DNA of 36,653 bases from positions 1-36,653 of the forward strand of contig JAFGMK010000012.1 of NCBI GenBank assembly GCA_016927565.1, written 5' to 3'. Below the pieces are notes generated by a model. That model saw only the letters and a program-made list of their open reading frames with translations, was not told where the DNA came from and did no database searches. The translations under genes were made by a program, and so were the position numbers. Of this stretch, positions 21,949 through 29,843 are shown one piece after another. How positions within the stretch are numbered: position 1 is the stretch's first letter; each line of letters begins with the position of its first letter. This DNA is from Minisyncoccota bacterium (GTDB taxonomy: Bacteria; Patescibacteriota; Microgenomatia; PFEM01; JAFGMK01).

Positions 21949-22659
21949 ATGTCTTTACTGGATCGCAGGGCCCGACTGATAAGACAAATTGGCAGACTGA
22001 CTGTTGAGAAATTGTATGTTTTTGGCGAAATAAAGTTATTTCTTGATAGGCATACCTTAGCCCCTCACTATAATACGGCAAAGCTAATTAATCTGGCGTC
22101 GGGAGTGATAAAAAAAGATTCTTCTTTAATGACAATCGCCGATGTCGGCACCGGCTCGGGCTTTATTGCGATTTCCCTGGCCCGGCAGTATCCGGAAAGA
22201 AGTTTTTTGGCAAGTGATATTTGTCCTCACTGTATCCGGCTGGCAGAAAAAAGTGCGAAGGAAAATGGAATAAAAAACATAAATTTTTTTTTGAACAAGG
22301 ATCGAATATGGCTAAGCGAATTTTCCAATCAAAGACTGGATTTTATAATTTCTAATCCTCCGTTTATCGGGGAAAAAGAATTTCGCAGTGAAGAATTTAA
22401 AAAGTCTTGTCCTGAGCTGGAATTTGAACCGGTTGAGGCCTTGTTAACTCGAGGCGACGAGTTGGGGATGGGGCCTCTTCTGGAAATAGTTAAAAATTCC
22501 CGGAAGAATAAAACATCCGCCTATCTTTTTATGGCAAACTGTTTAACAATTGAGGATGTTAAGAAAAAGCTTCTTCAGGAAGTAAACGCCAGAATATCTA
22601 TTGTTAAAGATTTTGAGGGTTTGAAGCGGTTTCTTTTGATATTTCCCGACAGGCGGTGA
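21949..22659 (+). CDS. PrmC/HemK-like class I methyltransferase
   Basis: With the ATG at 21,949 the protein has 236 residues. It shows the SAM-binding motif D-V-G-T-G-S-G-F-I-A-I (about residues 65-75), an acidic residue after the second strand (A-S-D-I), and N-P-P-F (136-139), the signature of amide/amine N-methyltransferases such as PrmC, which methylates the glutamine of release-factor GGQ motifs. The N-terminal release-factor-binding region of true PrmC is short or missing, so it may modify another substrate. The GTG at 21,910 is rejected because it overlaps the promoter. Confidence 0.8.
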   Translation: MSLLDRRARLIRQIGRLTVEKLYVFGEIKLFLDRHTLAPHYNTAKLINLASGVIKKDSSLMTIADVGTGSGFIAISLARQYPERSFLASDICPHCIRLAEKSAKENGIKNINFFLNKDRIWLSEFSNQRLDFIISNPPFIGEKEFRSEEFKKSCPELEFEPVEALLTRGDELGMGPLLEIVKNSRKNKTSAYLFMANCLTIEDVKKKLLQEVNARISIVKDFEGLKRFLLIFPDRR

Positions 22660-22683
22660 ATTATTGGAGGAAATTTTCTTTGT

Positions 22684-22755
22684 GCGCCCGGGAGGAATCG
22701 AACCTCCAGTCTACTGCTTAGAAGGCAGTTGCTTTGTCCGTTAAGCTACGGGCGC
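22684..22755 (-). tRNA. tRNA-Arg (TCT)
   Basis: Acceptor GCGCCCG pairs with CGGGCGC; the anticodon loop CTTCTAA lies between ACTGC and GCAGT (anticodon TCT, reads AGA/AGG); the T-arm is GGAGGTTCGATTCCTCC. CCA is not encoded. Confidence 0.95.
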
Positions 22756-22872
22756 AAATAGTATATTAGTCTTTTTCTTGATATATCCCCTGCCGAAGTT
22801 AATCTCCAAAGTTAACTCCTGGACTGCTGGTCTAAGTTGTTTTATTTTACCAAAGAGAAATTTTAATTTCTA

Positions 22873-23613
22873 TTACATCCTATCGAGTGCTGAAGCAAAA
22901 ACGGCGGTTTCAAGAAAGTGGCTGACGCTTTGGTTGATTTCTTGAGGGCGATTGGCGTGCGGCATGTGGCAGTTGGTTTCTACCAGCAAAAACTGAGATT
23001 TGGGAATTAGTCGGTGCATTTTAAAAGAACGGCTTGTCGAAATTAAACGGTCTTTTCTGGCGGCATAGATCAGGCAGGGACAATTAATTTGGTTAAGCTC
23101 CCTTTTTTTGTGATAGGAGAAAAGAGCCAGAGCTCTTTGATAGTGGATTTCGAAAGCTGAATCCAATTCCTGAGGAGAGAGATTCTTAAAACTATTAGAG
23201 ACTGGCTCGAAGTTGACTCTTTTGAAAAAAGCCCGGTAAAGCTTTTTTTTTGGCATTTTTCTGATCACCGGCTTTGAGAAACGAATGACCGGCTTTATGA
23301 TGCGCCTGAATCTGAAAGCGTGATTAGTACAGCCAAGAATAATCGCCTTAGTTTGGCCGGAGTATTTTAAGGAGTATTCCAGAACGCCAAGGCCGCCGTA
23401 AGATACTCCCCAGATAATTGGCTGGTCGATTTTTTGACTGATCACAAGTTCTCTGATATGAGCGGCAACCTGAAAAGGAGTGATATCCCAGCGGGAATAA
23501 GAAAGAGTGTGAACCCGGTAATCATCCTTAAAAAAACTGACTTGTTTTTGAAAGAATTGACTATCGCCCAGAATTCCGGGAACGAAAATGAGATTTTTTT
23601 GTTTGTTTTTCAT
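22873..23613 (-). CDS. Alpha/beta hydrolase
   Basis: A 246-residue single-domain alpha/beta hydrolase: oxyanion-region V-P-G-I-L-G-D (11-17), nucleophile S71 in G-V-S-Y-G-G, acid D188 in A-A-R-K-D-R-L-I, and His 216 or 219 in N-C-H-M-P-H-A. The lid region (about 100-160) is basic and helical. It is probably an esterase or lipase-like enzyme; the substrate is not predictable. The ATG is only 4 nt downstream of the 3' end of the tRNA-Gly gene on the same strand, with no room for its own promoter or Shine-Dalgarno, so the mRNA is probably released by tRNA 3' processing. Confidence 0.88.
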   Translation of the reverse strand: MKNKQKNLIFVPGILGDSQFFQKQVSFFKDDYRVHTLSYSRWDITPFQVAAHIRELVISQKIDQPIIWGVSYGGLGVLEYSLKYSGQTKAIILGCTNHAFRFRRIIKPVIRFSKPVIRKMPKKKLYRAFFKRVNFEPVSNSFKNLSPQELDSAFEIHYQRALALFSYHKKRELNQINCPCLIYAARKDRLISTSRSFKMHRLIPKSQFLLVETNCHMPHANRPQEINQSVSHFLETAVFASALDRM

Positions 23614-23617
23614 TAGA

Positions 23618-23689
23618 GCGGGAGACGGGATTCGGACCCGCGACCTTCTCCTTGGAAGGGAGACGCTCTGCCAGCTGAGCTACTCCCGC
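23618..23689 (-). tRNA. tRNA-Gly (TCC)
   Basis: Acceptor GCGGGAG pairs with CTCCCGC; the anticodon loop CTTCCAA lies between TCTCC and GGAGA (anticodon TCC); the T-arm is CGGGTCCGAATCCCG. CCA is not encoded. The hydrolase gene starts 4 nt after its 3' end. Confidence 0.95.
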
Positions 23690-23707
23690 ATAGTAGAAAC
23701 AAAATAT

Positions 23708-23716
23708 ATTTTAACA
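23708..23716 (-). promoter_or_regulatory. Extended -10 promoter of tRNA-Gly and hydrolase
   Basis: On the minus strand this reads TGTTAAAAT, 18 nt before the tRNA 5' end. It is the only visible promoter for the tRNA-Gly/hydrolase unit. Confidence 0.55.
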
Positions 23717-23756
23717 GAAATTATTAGCTGCGGACAATAAACAAAAAGCGGCTTGG

Positions 23757-25571
23757 TTACCGGCTGATTTCTGATTTTTTTTCTTTTAAAAAGGAGCTCC
23801 AGTTTTCCACAAAGCCAATAAAACTGGAGAAAGGAGTATCAACCAGAGCCATGAAAAATACCGAAACGATATTGTACTCTTTCCATTTGGCTGAAAGCCA
23901 TTGGCCGAGTTTGGCCATAGGAACAGAAAGAATATCCAGAAAAAATTCCCAAAAGCTGGTTCTTTCTTCAACGGTTAATTCTTTGGCTCTCTGTTTGATG
24001 ATGGTGGCGGCAAAAAAGATCATGGCGACATTAAGGGTGTCGATATAAAGAGAGGTAGCTGGCACCCGGGCAAGTTTGAAAGCCCAAAAAACCAGGGCCA
24101 ATGAGGCGATGCTGCCTAAAAGATAAAGAAAACTGACCAGGTAATTTAAGAGTTTGCTTTTTTTCTGACGGACCTTCAGTTCGTAAACATCCATTTCTTT
24201 GGTGGGATAGGCAATTTTCAAAGTTTCTCTAATTACCGTGTCTAGGTTAGATTTTTTGGGAGGGCTGATCATGGCAACCAGAATTGCCATGACAGCGGTT
24301 GGCAGAAGCAAATCGACCACCACAGCAGTCGGCTCCCATTCGCCGTAAACCAAACTGGCCAAGGGCACTTCAAACGCAAAAAGAGATAATCCGCCGGCCA
24401 CAAAAATTGAAAGGGTTGAATAAACTGCGGCTCGATAAAGCCTTTTTTTTAAGGTTTTTATTCTTTTGTTGTAAACTTTCTTAATCTGAGACCTTAGATC
24501 TTCGGGTTTGACGATTTTAGCCGGGATTTCCTCAGGTTTATCGGCGTAAGTTTCCAAAATATCAGCCAATAAAAGGTAAAGAGTGTCATATTTTTCACAA
24601 ACTGCGGCTAATTTGCCTGAAAGGGGGTCGTTAAGTTCTTTTTCCACTCTCTCAATCAGAGGAAAGATATTTTGGGTTATCTGATCCAGAAAGGCCGGAG
24701 TGGGGTTTTCCCATTGAGGCCAGCGGTTCTTTATTAGCCGATAGCCAATGATCGGAGCATCAAGATGGAAAAGGGTGCGATGAATGGCAATATAGAGGTT
24801 TTTTCTTATTTCCTCAGCGGAGATTATCCCGGCGGGAGTTATTCTGATCCGTTCTTCCATCAGGGCCAGCATACAGTCAATTAGGGCGTTCTGCCTGACC
24901 GGCGGTTCTAAGGTTTCCTCGATTTCACAAGCGGCAATTTCCAGGGCCCAGTTATAAAGATTAATTTTAAGCTTTATTTTGCGGGATTGTTCCTTATCTT
25001 TACTCAAAGGGTTGTTTTGGAGGATGTACGAGTATTTTTCTAACGTTTTTCTGATAGCCTCAATTATTTGCCGGGGAATTTTGTCATTGGGAAAATGGCC
25101 CCCGCGGATTAATTCCATTACCAGTTGTTCAGCAATTTTAATCGAGTTAAAATCAACTCCCCGGCTGATTTTGGCGATTTTGGAAATCATTTTTCTTTTT
25201 AAAATTCTTTCAATCGCCGATCGCCGGACTAAATGTTCTTCCTTCCAGTCAATTATCTTTCTGATGCCTTCATAAAAAAAAGCCAGCTTGGAAGCAATTT
25301 CGTCAACATGGATAACGGCAATATCGGCTTTAAATTGTTGATGGCGGTAGAAATCCTGATAAGTTTTAAAAAGCCTGGCAATCGGCGGAGTGAAAACTTT
25401 AAACGATGCCGTTTGCGGGAGAGGTCCCAGCGGCGATGATTGGTTGTTTGCCGCCATAATCTTTCCGGTTTGCCCGGGTGAGGGCAGGGCAGAACCATTT
25501 TTAGCAGGAAGTTCTGTTTGTCTAGCCTGGTTTTCTCCGTTGGTTTCCGGGGAGGCAAAAATTGTAACCAT
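23757..25571 (-). CDS. Four-helix membrane protein with large cytoplasmic domain
   Basis: A 604-residue protein with a Pro/Gln-rich N-terminus (about 1-55), a long helical soluble domain (about 60-380) and four predicted transmembrane helices (roughly 390-412, 425-447, 488-512 and 525-545) in two pairs separated by a charged loop, then a short helical tail. There is no signal peptide, so the large domain is probably cytoplasmic. No family or enzyme motif is recognised. The gene lies 60 nt downstream of tRNA-Pro on the same strand and ends in the spacer before the tRNA-Gly promoter. The start has no strong Shine-Dalgarno (AAAGAAACAGGC before the ATG). Confidence 0.8.
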   Translation of the reverse strand: MVTIFASPETNGENQARQTELPAKNGSALPSPGQTGKIMAANNQSSPLGPLPQTASFKVFTPPIARLFKTYQDFYRHQQFKADIAVIHVDEIASKLAFFYEGIRKIIDWKEEHLVRRSAIERILKRKMISKIAKISRGVDFNSIKIAEQLVMELIRGGHFPNDKIPRQIIEAIRKTLEKYSYILQNNPLSKDKEQSRKIKLKINLYNWALEIAACEIEETLEPPVRQNALIDCMLALMEERIRITPAGIISAEEIRKNLYIAIHRTLFHLDAPIIGYRLIKNRWPQWENPTPAFLDQITQNIFPLIERVEKELNDPLSGKLAAVCEKYDTLYLLLADILETYADKPEEIPAKIVKPEDLRSQIKKVYNKRIKTLKKRLYRAAVYSTLSIFVAGGLSLFAFEVPLASLVYGEWEPTAVVVDLLLPTAVMAILVAMISPPKKSNLDTVIRETLKIAYPTKEMDVYELKVRQKKSKLLNYLVSFLYLLGSIASLALVFWAFKLARVPATSLYIDTLNVAMIFFAATIIKQRAKELTVEERTSFWEFFLDILSVPMAKLGQWLSAKWKEYNIVSVFFMALVDTPFSSFIGFVENWSSFLKEKKSEISR

Positions 25572-25631
25572 GCCTGTTTCTTTGGCTGATTTATAATAAA
25601 AATAAAACTTTCAGTTCTAACGACTTTCGGT

Positions 25632-25703
25632 CGGAGAGCCGGGATTTGAACCCGGGACCTCACGGTCCCAAACCGTGCGCGCTGCCAACTGCGCTACTCT
25701 CCG
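25632..25703 (-). tRNA. tRNA-Pro (TGG)
   Basis: Acceptor CGGAGAG pairs with CTCTCCG; the anticodon loop TTTGGGA lies between CACGG and CCGTG (anticodon TGG); the T-arm is CCGGGTTCAAATCCCGG. The 3' flank reads ACCG, not CCA-encoding. Confidence 0.95.
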
Positions 25704-25712
25704 GATAAGAGT

Positions 25713-25721
25713 ATTTTAACA
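25713..25721 (-). promoter_or_regulatory. Extended -10 promoter of tRNA-Pro
   Basis: On the minus strand this reads TGTTAAAAT, 9 nt before the tRNA 5' end; identical to the tRNA-His and tRNA-Gly boxes. Confidence 0.6.
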
Positions 25722-25849
25722 AAATTAAGAACCGGATACCATCAAGGATAGTTTTTTTAAGGCTGTTGAGATTGGCTTTTGGGGGCCGGTTTGTTAATTT
25801 GAGACAGTTAAAGCTCAAAAGGAGAAAAATCAAAACCTTGAGTTTGCTC

Positions 25850-26806
25850 TTATAATCGCTCTTCCCAATAGTCAACTATGTCGGCGAGGGTTTTTTCAAA
25901 CGGAATCTTTGGCTTCCAGCCGGTTTTTTTGGAAAACTTAGTGTTATCACCGTGAAGAATTGGAACATCAGATGGCCTCATTCTGTCAGGGTCTTTTTCG
26001 ATTTTAACCTTGATGCCGACAATTTTGATTAGTTTTTCTAGGACATCGGAAATCTGGTAGGTTTTCCCGGAAGCGATTACATAGTCTTCGCCCGGATCAC
26101 ATTTTTCAACCGAAAGCAGGTAGGCCCTGACGACATCTCTGACGTCGGTAAAATCTCTTTTGGCTTCCAAGTTGCCGACTTTAATGATTGGATCTCTAAG
26201 GCCTTTTTTTATTTCCACTAATTGTTTGGCGAAGTTAGAACATACAAAGGCCTCAGCCCTTCGAGGTCCGGTGTGGTTAAAGGCTCGGGTCCGGATAATT
26301 CTCATTCCGTAACTCTTGAAGTATTGGTAGCCTAAGAGGTCCATTGCCGCTTTGGAAACGGCGTAGGGTGACAAAGGCCGAAAGGGATTGGTTTCTTTAA
26401 CCGGCAGTTCGGCGGGTTTGACCAGTCCATACTGTTCTGAACTGCAGGCAATCTGGATAACCGGATCAATATTAAGTCCGCGGACAGCTTCAAAAAGATG
26501 AACAGAGCCTAAAACATTGACCTCCATTGTGGTGGCCGGAGATGTCCAGGAAGCGGGGACAAATGATTGGGCGGCCAGGTGGAAAATATATTCGGGTTTA
26601 ACTTTTTTGACCAGCTCGTAAAGGGAGTGAGAATCCAGAATATCGGCTGAAAAAATAGTGATTTTGTTTCTGAGATGATTGATGTTTTCCTGATTGCTCC
26701 GGTGGCGGGCGGTGCCGACAATCTCAAAATTTTTTTCTTCAAGCAATAATTCAGCCAGGTGAGAACCAACGAATCCGGTGATGCCGGTGATTAAAACTTT
26801 TTTCAT
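25850..26806 (-). CDS. NDP-sugar epimerase/reductase (GDP-6-deoxymannose type)
   Basis: A 318-residue extended short-chain dehydrogenase: the NAD(P)-binding G8-x-x-G11-x-x-G14, the S-S-E-Q-Y-G motif (122-127), catalytic Y148-x-x-x-K152 in S-P-Y-A-V-S-K, and the N-H-T-G-P-R-R motif near 197-203. The pattern is closest to GDP-mannose 4,6-dehydratase and GDP-4-keto-6-deoxymannose reductase enzymes, which make deoxysugar donors for surface glycans. The exact sugar is not provable from sequence. It has a consensus-like promoter with a 16-nt spacer and a leader with AAAGGGGG. The start follows a standard M-K-K-V-L-I opening. Confidence 0.88.
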   Translation of the reverse strand: MKKVLITGITGFVGSHLAELLLEEKNFEIVGTARHRSNQENINHLRNKITIFSADILDSHSLYELVKKVKPEYIFHLAAQSFVPASWTSPATTMEVNVLGSVHLFEAVRGLNIDPVIQIACSSEQYGLVKPAELPVKETNPFRPLSPYAVSKAAMDLLGYQYFKSYGMRIIRTRAFNHTGPRRAEAFVCSNFAKQLVEIKKGLRDPIIKVGNLEAKRDFTDVRDVVRAYLLSVEKCDPGEDYVIASGKTYQISDVLEKLIKIVGIKVKIEKDPDRMRPSDVPILHGDNTKFSKKTGWKPKIPFEKTLADIVDYWEERL

Positions 26807-26823
26807 AATCCCCCTTTCGGCTT

Positions 26824-26851
26824 ATTTTAGACTTAGCCCGCGTTTTGTCAA
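26824..26851 (-). promoter_or_regulatory. Promoter of the epimerase gene
   Basis: On the minus strand TTGACA (26,846-26,851), 16 nt, TAAAAT (26,824-26,829): the best -35/-10 pair in the window. AAAGGGGG follows before the ATG at 26,806. Confidence 0.65.
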
Positions 26852-27103
26852 GAGTGTGTGGGTTTTCGAGAGCGGAACTCGAAAACGTCTCGGTAGATGA
26901 AACCAATCTTTTCTCTTACCTGTGTTATTCAAGAGATTCCAGGCTAATCTCTTTGTCTTATTGATTTTTTGCTGGTTCTCGCCCGCCACTGCCAATTTCA
27001 AAACTGTGCGTTTGTTTGACAAAATCCGAGCCTTTTTTGAACGAAACTGATGAAGCGCTTCGTAGGGCAAAATCCGTTGGTAAAGTTCCTGAAAGTTTAA
27101 TTC
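26852..27103. other. Spacer between epimerase promoter and tRNA-Leu
   Basis: Contains a perfect inverted repeat GTTTTCGAG / CTCGAAAAC (about 26,862-26,886) just upstream of the epimerase -35 box, a possible operator or an mRNA-end hairpin for the tRNA-Leu transcript. The long minus-strand open frame here begins inside the tRNA and is not supported as a gene. Confidence 0.35.
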
Positions 27104-27190
27104 TGGTGCCGAGGGCGGGACTCGAACCCGCACGAAGTTGCCTCCACGAGATTTTAAGTCTCGCACGTCTACCAATTCCGTCACCTCGGC
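27104..27190 (-). tRNA. tRNA-Leu (TAA) with encoded CCA
   Basis: Acceptor GCCGAGG pairs with CCTCGGC, then discriminator A and an encoded CCA (27,104-27,106). The anticodon loop CTTAAAA lies between CGAGA and TCTCG (anticodon TAA). A long variable arm (TGGAGGCAACTTCG) marks a class II tRNA. It is the only tRNA here with CCA in the gene. Confidence 0.96.
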
Positions 27191-27199
27191 TTAGGCCTG

Positions 27200-27208
27200 A
27201 TTATAGCA
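27200..27208 (-). promoter_or_regulatory. Extended -10 promoter of tRNA-Leu
   Basis: On the minus strand this reads TGCTATAAT, 9 nt before the tRNA 5' end. Confidence 0.6.
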
Positions 27209-27240
27209 GAATTTTCCTGGGTTTTTCCGGTAATTCTTTT

Positions 27241-27600
27241 TTAGATTTTCAAGTTCTTTTTGAGCTGTCTGATCATTTTGACAATTTCTTCTTGTCTTTT
27301 TTCTGCTTTTTTATCCAGGATCAGATCCTGGTTCAGGATTTTCATTGTTCTTTCCTGGGAAATGCGGCCTCTTTGTTCTCTTTCTCGCTCGGCTTCATTA
27401 GCCGCCATTAAAAGGAAGATGCCGATATAAATGGCCTCCATCGAAAGAATTAGAGTCAAAAGGTGAATATTCCAATCAGCGGCCAACCAGACGGCAAACC
27501 ATAAAGTGTGAGCCGTTATTCCCCACCAACTGCCCATAAACCAGGCGATAGTGTGGCTTATTTTATCGAGAAGACCTTGTTGGCCGTGGTTTTTTTTCAT
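27241..27600 (-). CDS. DUF1003 family membrane protein
   Basis: A 119-residue protein with two transmembrane helices. Residues about 20-70 match the DUF1003 pattern (G-S-W-W-G ... W-F-A-V-W-L ... W-N-I-H-L-L-T-L-I-L-S-M-E-A-I-Y-I-G), followed by an R/E-rich cytoplasmic helix. The function of the family is unknown. It is shorter than most members. The ATG follows an extended -10-like TGCTAAAAA by 8 nt without a Shine-Dalgarno. It lies downstream of the deacetylase and phosphohexomutase genes on the same strand (34-nt gap), so it could also be read from their transcript. Confidence 0.85.
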   Translation of the reverse strand: MKKNHGQQGLLDKISHTIAWFMGSWWGITAHTLWFAVWLAADWNIHLLTLILSMEAIYIGIFLLMAANEAEREREQRGRISQERTMKILNQDLILDKKAEKRQEEIVKMIRQLKKNLKI

Positions 27601-27608
27601 TGTCTCTA

Positions 27609-27617
27609 TTTTTAGCA
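27609..27617 (-). promoter_or_regulatory. Possible extended -10 of the DUF1003 gene
   Basis: On the minus strand this reads TGCTAAAAA, then 8 nt, then ATG. The hexamer matches the consensus at four of six positions. Confidence 0.35.
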
Positions 27618-27634
27618 GATGAAAAATGAATTGT

Positions 27635-28306
27635 CTATTCTTTGATTAAAAAAGCCTCACCGTAAAGTTTTTCGTGATCGAAAATACCGGCCGGTTTTCC
27701 CATGAGTTCTTTGCCCATTTCGCCTCGGAAAAGATTCAGACCCTTAACGGCCCTTAGAAAATTCAATCTTTCAAGTTGCGAGCGGTGACAACTGATCGCC
27801 TCGGCTTTTTTTGCCATTTTTTCCTCTTTAAAAAAGAAGATAAAATTAGGCTTGTCCAGAGGACTCCACGAATCATAAAACCAGGTTTGACGGACTGAAA
27901 CGGATTTGGCTGCGGCTTTAACTATGCGGACTACTTTTCGATGAGTCGGGTGCGCGTCGGTTGCCGGCGGTAAAAAGATAATTGTCGGCCTAAGTCTTTT
28001 GAGTAGGCAGTTTATTTCTTTGATGTTTGCCTGATTGAAAATCAGCTTAGGCCGATCAAGGTCTAAGAAAACCGGTCTTGTGCCCATAATTTGACAGGCG
28101 GTCCGGGCTTCACGGTGCCTGATCTTTCTCTTTTCTTCAAGCAGCAAAGAGCCGCTTACTCCTCGGGGGCTGCTCGTGGGATAAATCGAGAAAATCTGAT
28201 TCTTTCTGGCAATTAAATCAAAGATCAGAGCTCCGGCTGAGATACAATCATCATCCGGGTGAGGTGAGAAAAAAGCAATTGTTTGGTTTCGGGGTAGGGC
28301 AATCAT
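27635..28306 (-). CDS. PIG-L family deacetylase (LmbE-like)
   Basis: A 223-residue zinc-dependent N-acetylglucosaminyl deacetylase-type protein: F-F-S-P-H16-P-D-D-D near the N-terminus supplies the metal ligands and catalytic Asp, and D-A-H-P-T-H122-R the third ligand. Family members deacetylate GlcNAc-containing lipids, mycothiol precursors or antibiotics; the substrate here is unknown. The start ATG shares one base with the stop of the phosphohexomutase gene (TAATG), so the two are translationally coupled, pointing to one sugar pathway. Confidence 0.88.
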   Translation of the reverse strand: MIALPRNQTIAFFSPHPDDDCISAGALIFDLIARKNQIFSIYPTSSPRGVSGSLLLEEKRKIRHREARTACQIMGTRPVFLDLDRPKLIFNQANIKEINCLLKRLRPTIIFLPPATDAHPTHRKVVRIVKAAAKSVSVRQTWFYDSWSPLDKPNFIFFFKEEKMAKKAEAISCHRSQLERLNFLRAVKGLNLFRGEMGKELMGKPAGIFDHEKLYGEAFLIKE

Positions 28307-29775
28307 TAGGGCCTTTTGGGATTAAAATGGGGCGGAATAGATTTGGATCGACGGGTTAAGGCCGGAGATAATTCTTTTTTCCGGAAAAAAGGCGAAGCCT
28401 GTTTTTTAGCCGCGGAAATCAATTTCTCAACCTGTTTTGAGGTGTCTGCTTCGGCGATAATTCTGATTATTGGCTCAGTTTTTGAGGGGCGAATCAAAAG
28501 CCAGCTGTCTTTGAATTCCAGTTTCAATCCATCCAGCGAGCTTGACCAAATCTTTTTTTTTGACCAGTGGTATTTTAATAATTTTTGCCAGAGTTGGGCC
28601 AGTTCCTTTCTGCTGAGAGTGGCGATTTTTTCTTGTTGACGGTAATAGACGGGAAAAGCGCCGGCAATTTGAGAAAGTTTTTTTCCGGTTTTTGCTAAGT
28701 GTTCCAAAATTAAAGCCATGGCTAAAAAACTGTCCCTGCCCGGACTTAGTTTTGAAAAGATCAGACCGCCGATATTGCCCTCGCCGCCAAAAAGAGCTTT
28801 TTCTCTGGCCATTGTTTTGACCAGGTTAATTTCTCCGACAGCTGATTTAATCAGCTGTCCTTGATGTTTTTCGACCAGATCATCAATCAGTTTTGAAGTA
28901 GCCAGATTAATCACTACTTTTTTGTTTTTAAAGCGGCGCTGGCTTAGTAAATGAAGCACGGCAATTGCTAAAGTGCCTTCATCGCTCAGAGATTCCCCTT
29001 TTTCGTTAATCAGGATCAGGCGATCGGCATCAGCATCTTGGGCAAAACCGATATCGGCCTTTTTCAAAACCACTGTCTGTTTCAAAAGAGAAAGATTATC
29101 GGCAGTGGGTTCGATTCCCCGCCGGAAATGTCCGTCTTTTTGGCAATTAACTTCAAAAACGGTACAATTCATTTTTTCCAGAAAAATCTTATCCAAAAAA
29201 GCGCCGGCTCCATTAGCACTGTCGACCGCAACCCGGAATCGTTTGTTTTTAATTAAGCTCAGATTAATCCATCTGAAAATTTGGTCGAAATGGTATTGAT
29301 AGGCTTTTTTTAGAGGGCCGGAAAGACAGCGGTGGGTGGTGAGATTAAGTTTGGGAAGAGGCTTTTTTTCTTTAAAAAACCGGATTATTTTTTCAATTTT
29401 TTGGTGGTCAAAAATCCGGCCTCTGGGATCGAGAAATTTGAGGCCGTTGTATTCCGGAGGATTATGGGAGGCAGTGATCATTAAGGCGCCGGCAACATGC
29501 TGTTGCCGGGTGTTTATTTGGAGAGTGGGAGTGGGAATAATACCCAAATCAGAGATTTTAAAACCCTGACTTTTGAAGGCTGTCTTAGCCAAAGAAAATA
29601 TTTTTTGACCTGAGATTCTAGTGTCCCGGCCGATTAAAATGGTTTTTTGTTTTGATTTCCGGTAAATTTCACTTGCGGCCAGACAAAGCTTGAGAGTAGT
29701 TTCTTGGCTCAGGCCTTTTTGCCAAATTCCTCTAATGCCGGAAAGAGAAACGACCAAGTCGTCTTTGCGGTACAT
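28306..29775 (-). CDS. Phosphoglucomutase/phosphomannomutase family enzyme
   Basis: A 489-residue alpha-D-phosphohexomutase with all four expected signatures: the phosphoserine S103 in T-A-S-H-N-P-P, the Mg-binding loop D247-A-D-A-D-R, the sugar-specificity segment G-E-G-N-I-G-G near residue 335, and the phosphate-binding R-P-S-x-T-E-P-I-I-R-I near residue 430. It interconverts hexose-1- and hexose-6-phosphates and would feed mannose- or glucosamine-type nucleotide sugars, such as the donor for the epimerase at 25,850. The C-terminal tail of about 25 residues is basic. TATAAT near 29,796 (minus strand) is a plausible promoter. Confidence 0.9.
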   Translation of the reverse strand: MYRKDDLVVSLSGIRGIWQKGLSQETTLKLCLAASEIYRKSKQKTILIGRDTRISGQKIFSLAKTAFKSQGFKISDLGIIPTPTLQINTRQQHVAGALMITASHNPPEYNGLKFLDPRGRIFDHQKIEKIIRFFKEKKPLPKLNLTTHRCLSGPLKKAYQYHFDQIFRWINLSLIKNKRFRVAVDSANGAGAFLDKIFLEKMNCTVFEVNCQKDGHFRRGIEPTADNLSLLKQTVVLKKADIGFAQDADADRLILINEKGESLSDEGTLAIAVLHLLSQRRFKNKKVVINLATSKLIDDLVEKHQGQLIKSAVGEINLVKTMAREKALFGGEGNIGGLIFSKLSPGRDSFLAMALILEHLAKTGKKLSQIAGAFPVYYRQQEKIATLSRKELAQLWQKLLKYHWSKKKIWSSSLDGLKLEFKDSWLLIRPSKTEPIIRIIAEADTSKQVEKLISAAKKQASPFFRKKELSPALTRRSKSIPPHFNPKRP

Positions 29776-29843
29776 GGAATATCATATCATATTCTTATTA
29801 TATCTGCTTGTTGCCGGAAGTTAATAATCGGGAAACGTTTCCT

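Noticed and set aside
26822-27184. 120-codon minus-strand open frame
   Set aside because: It starts inside the tRNA-Leu gene and covers the epimerase promoter; composition is not protein-like.
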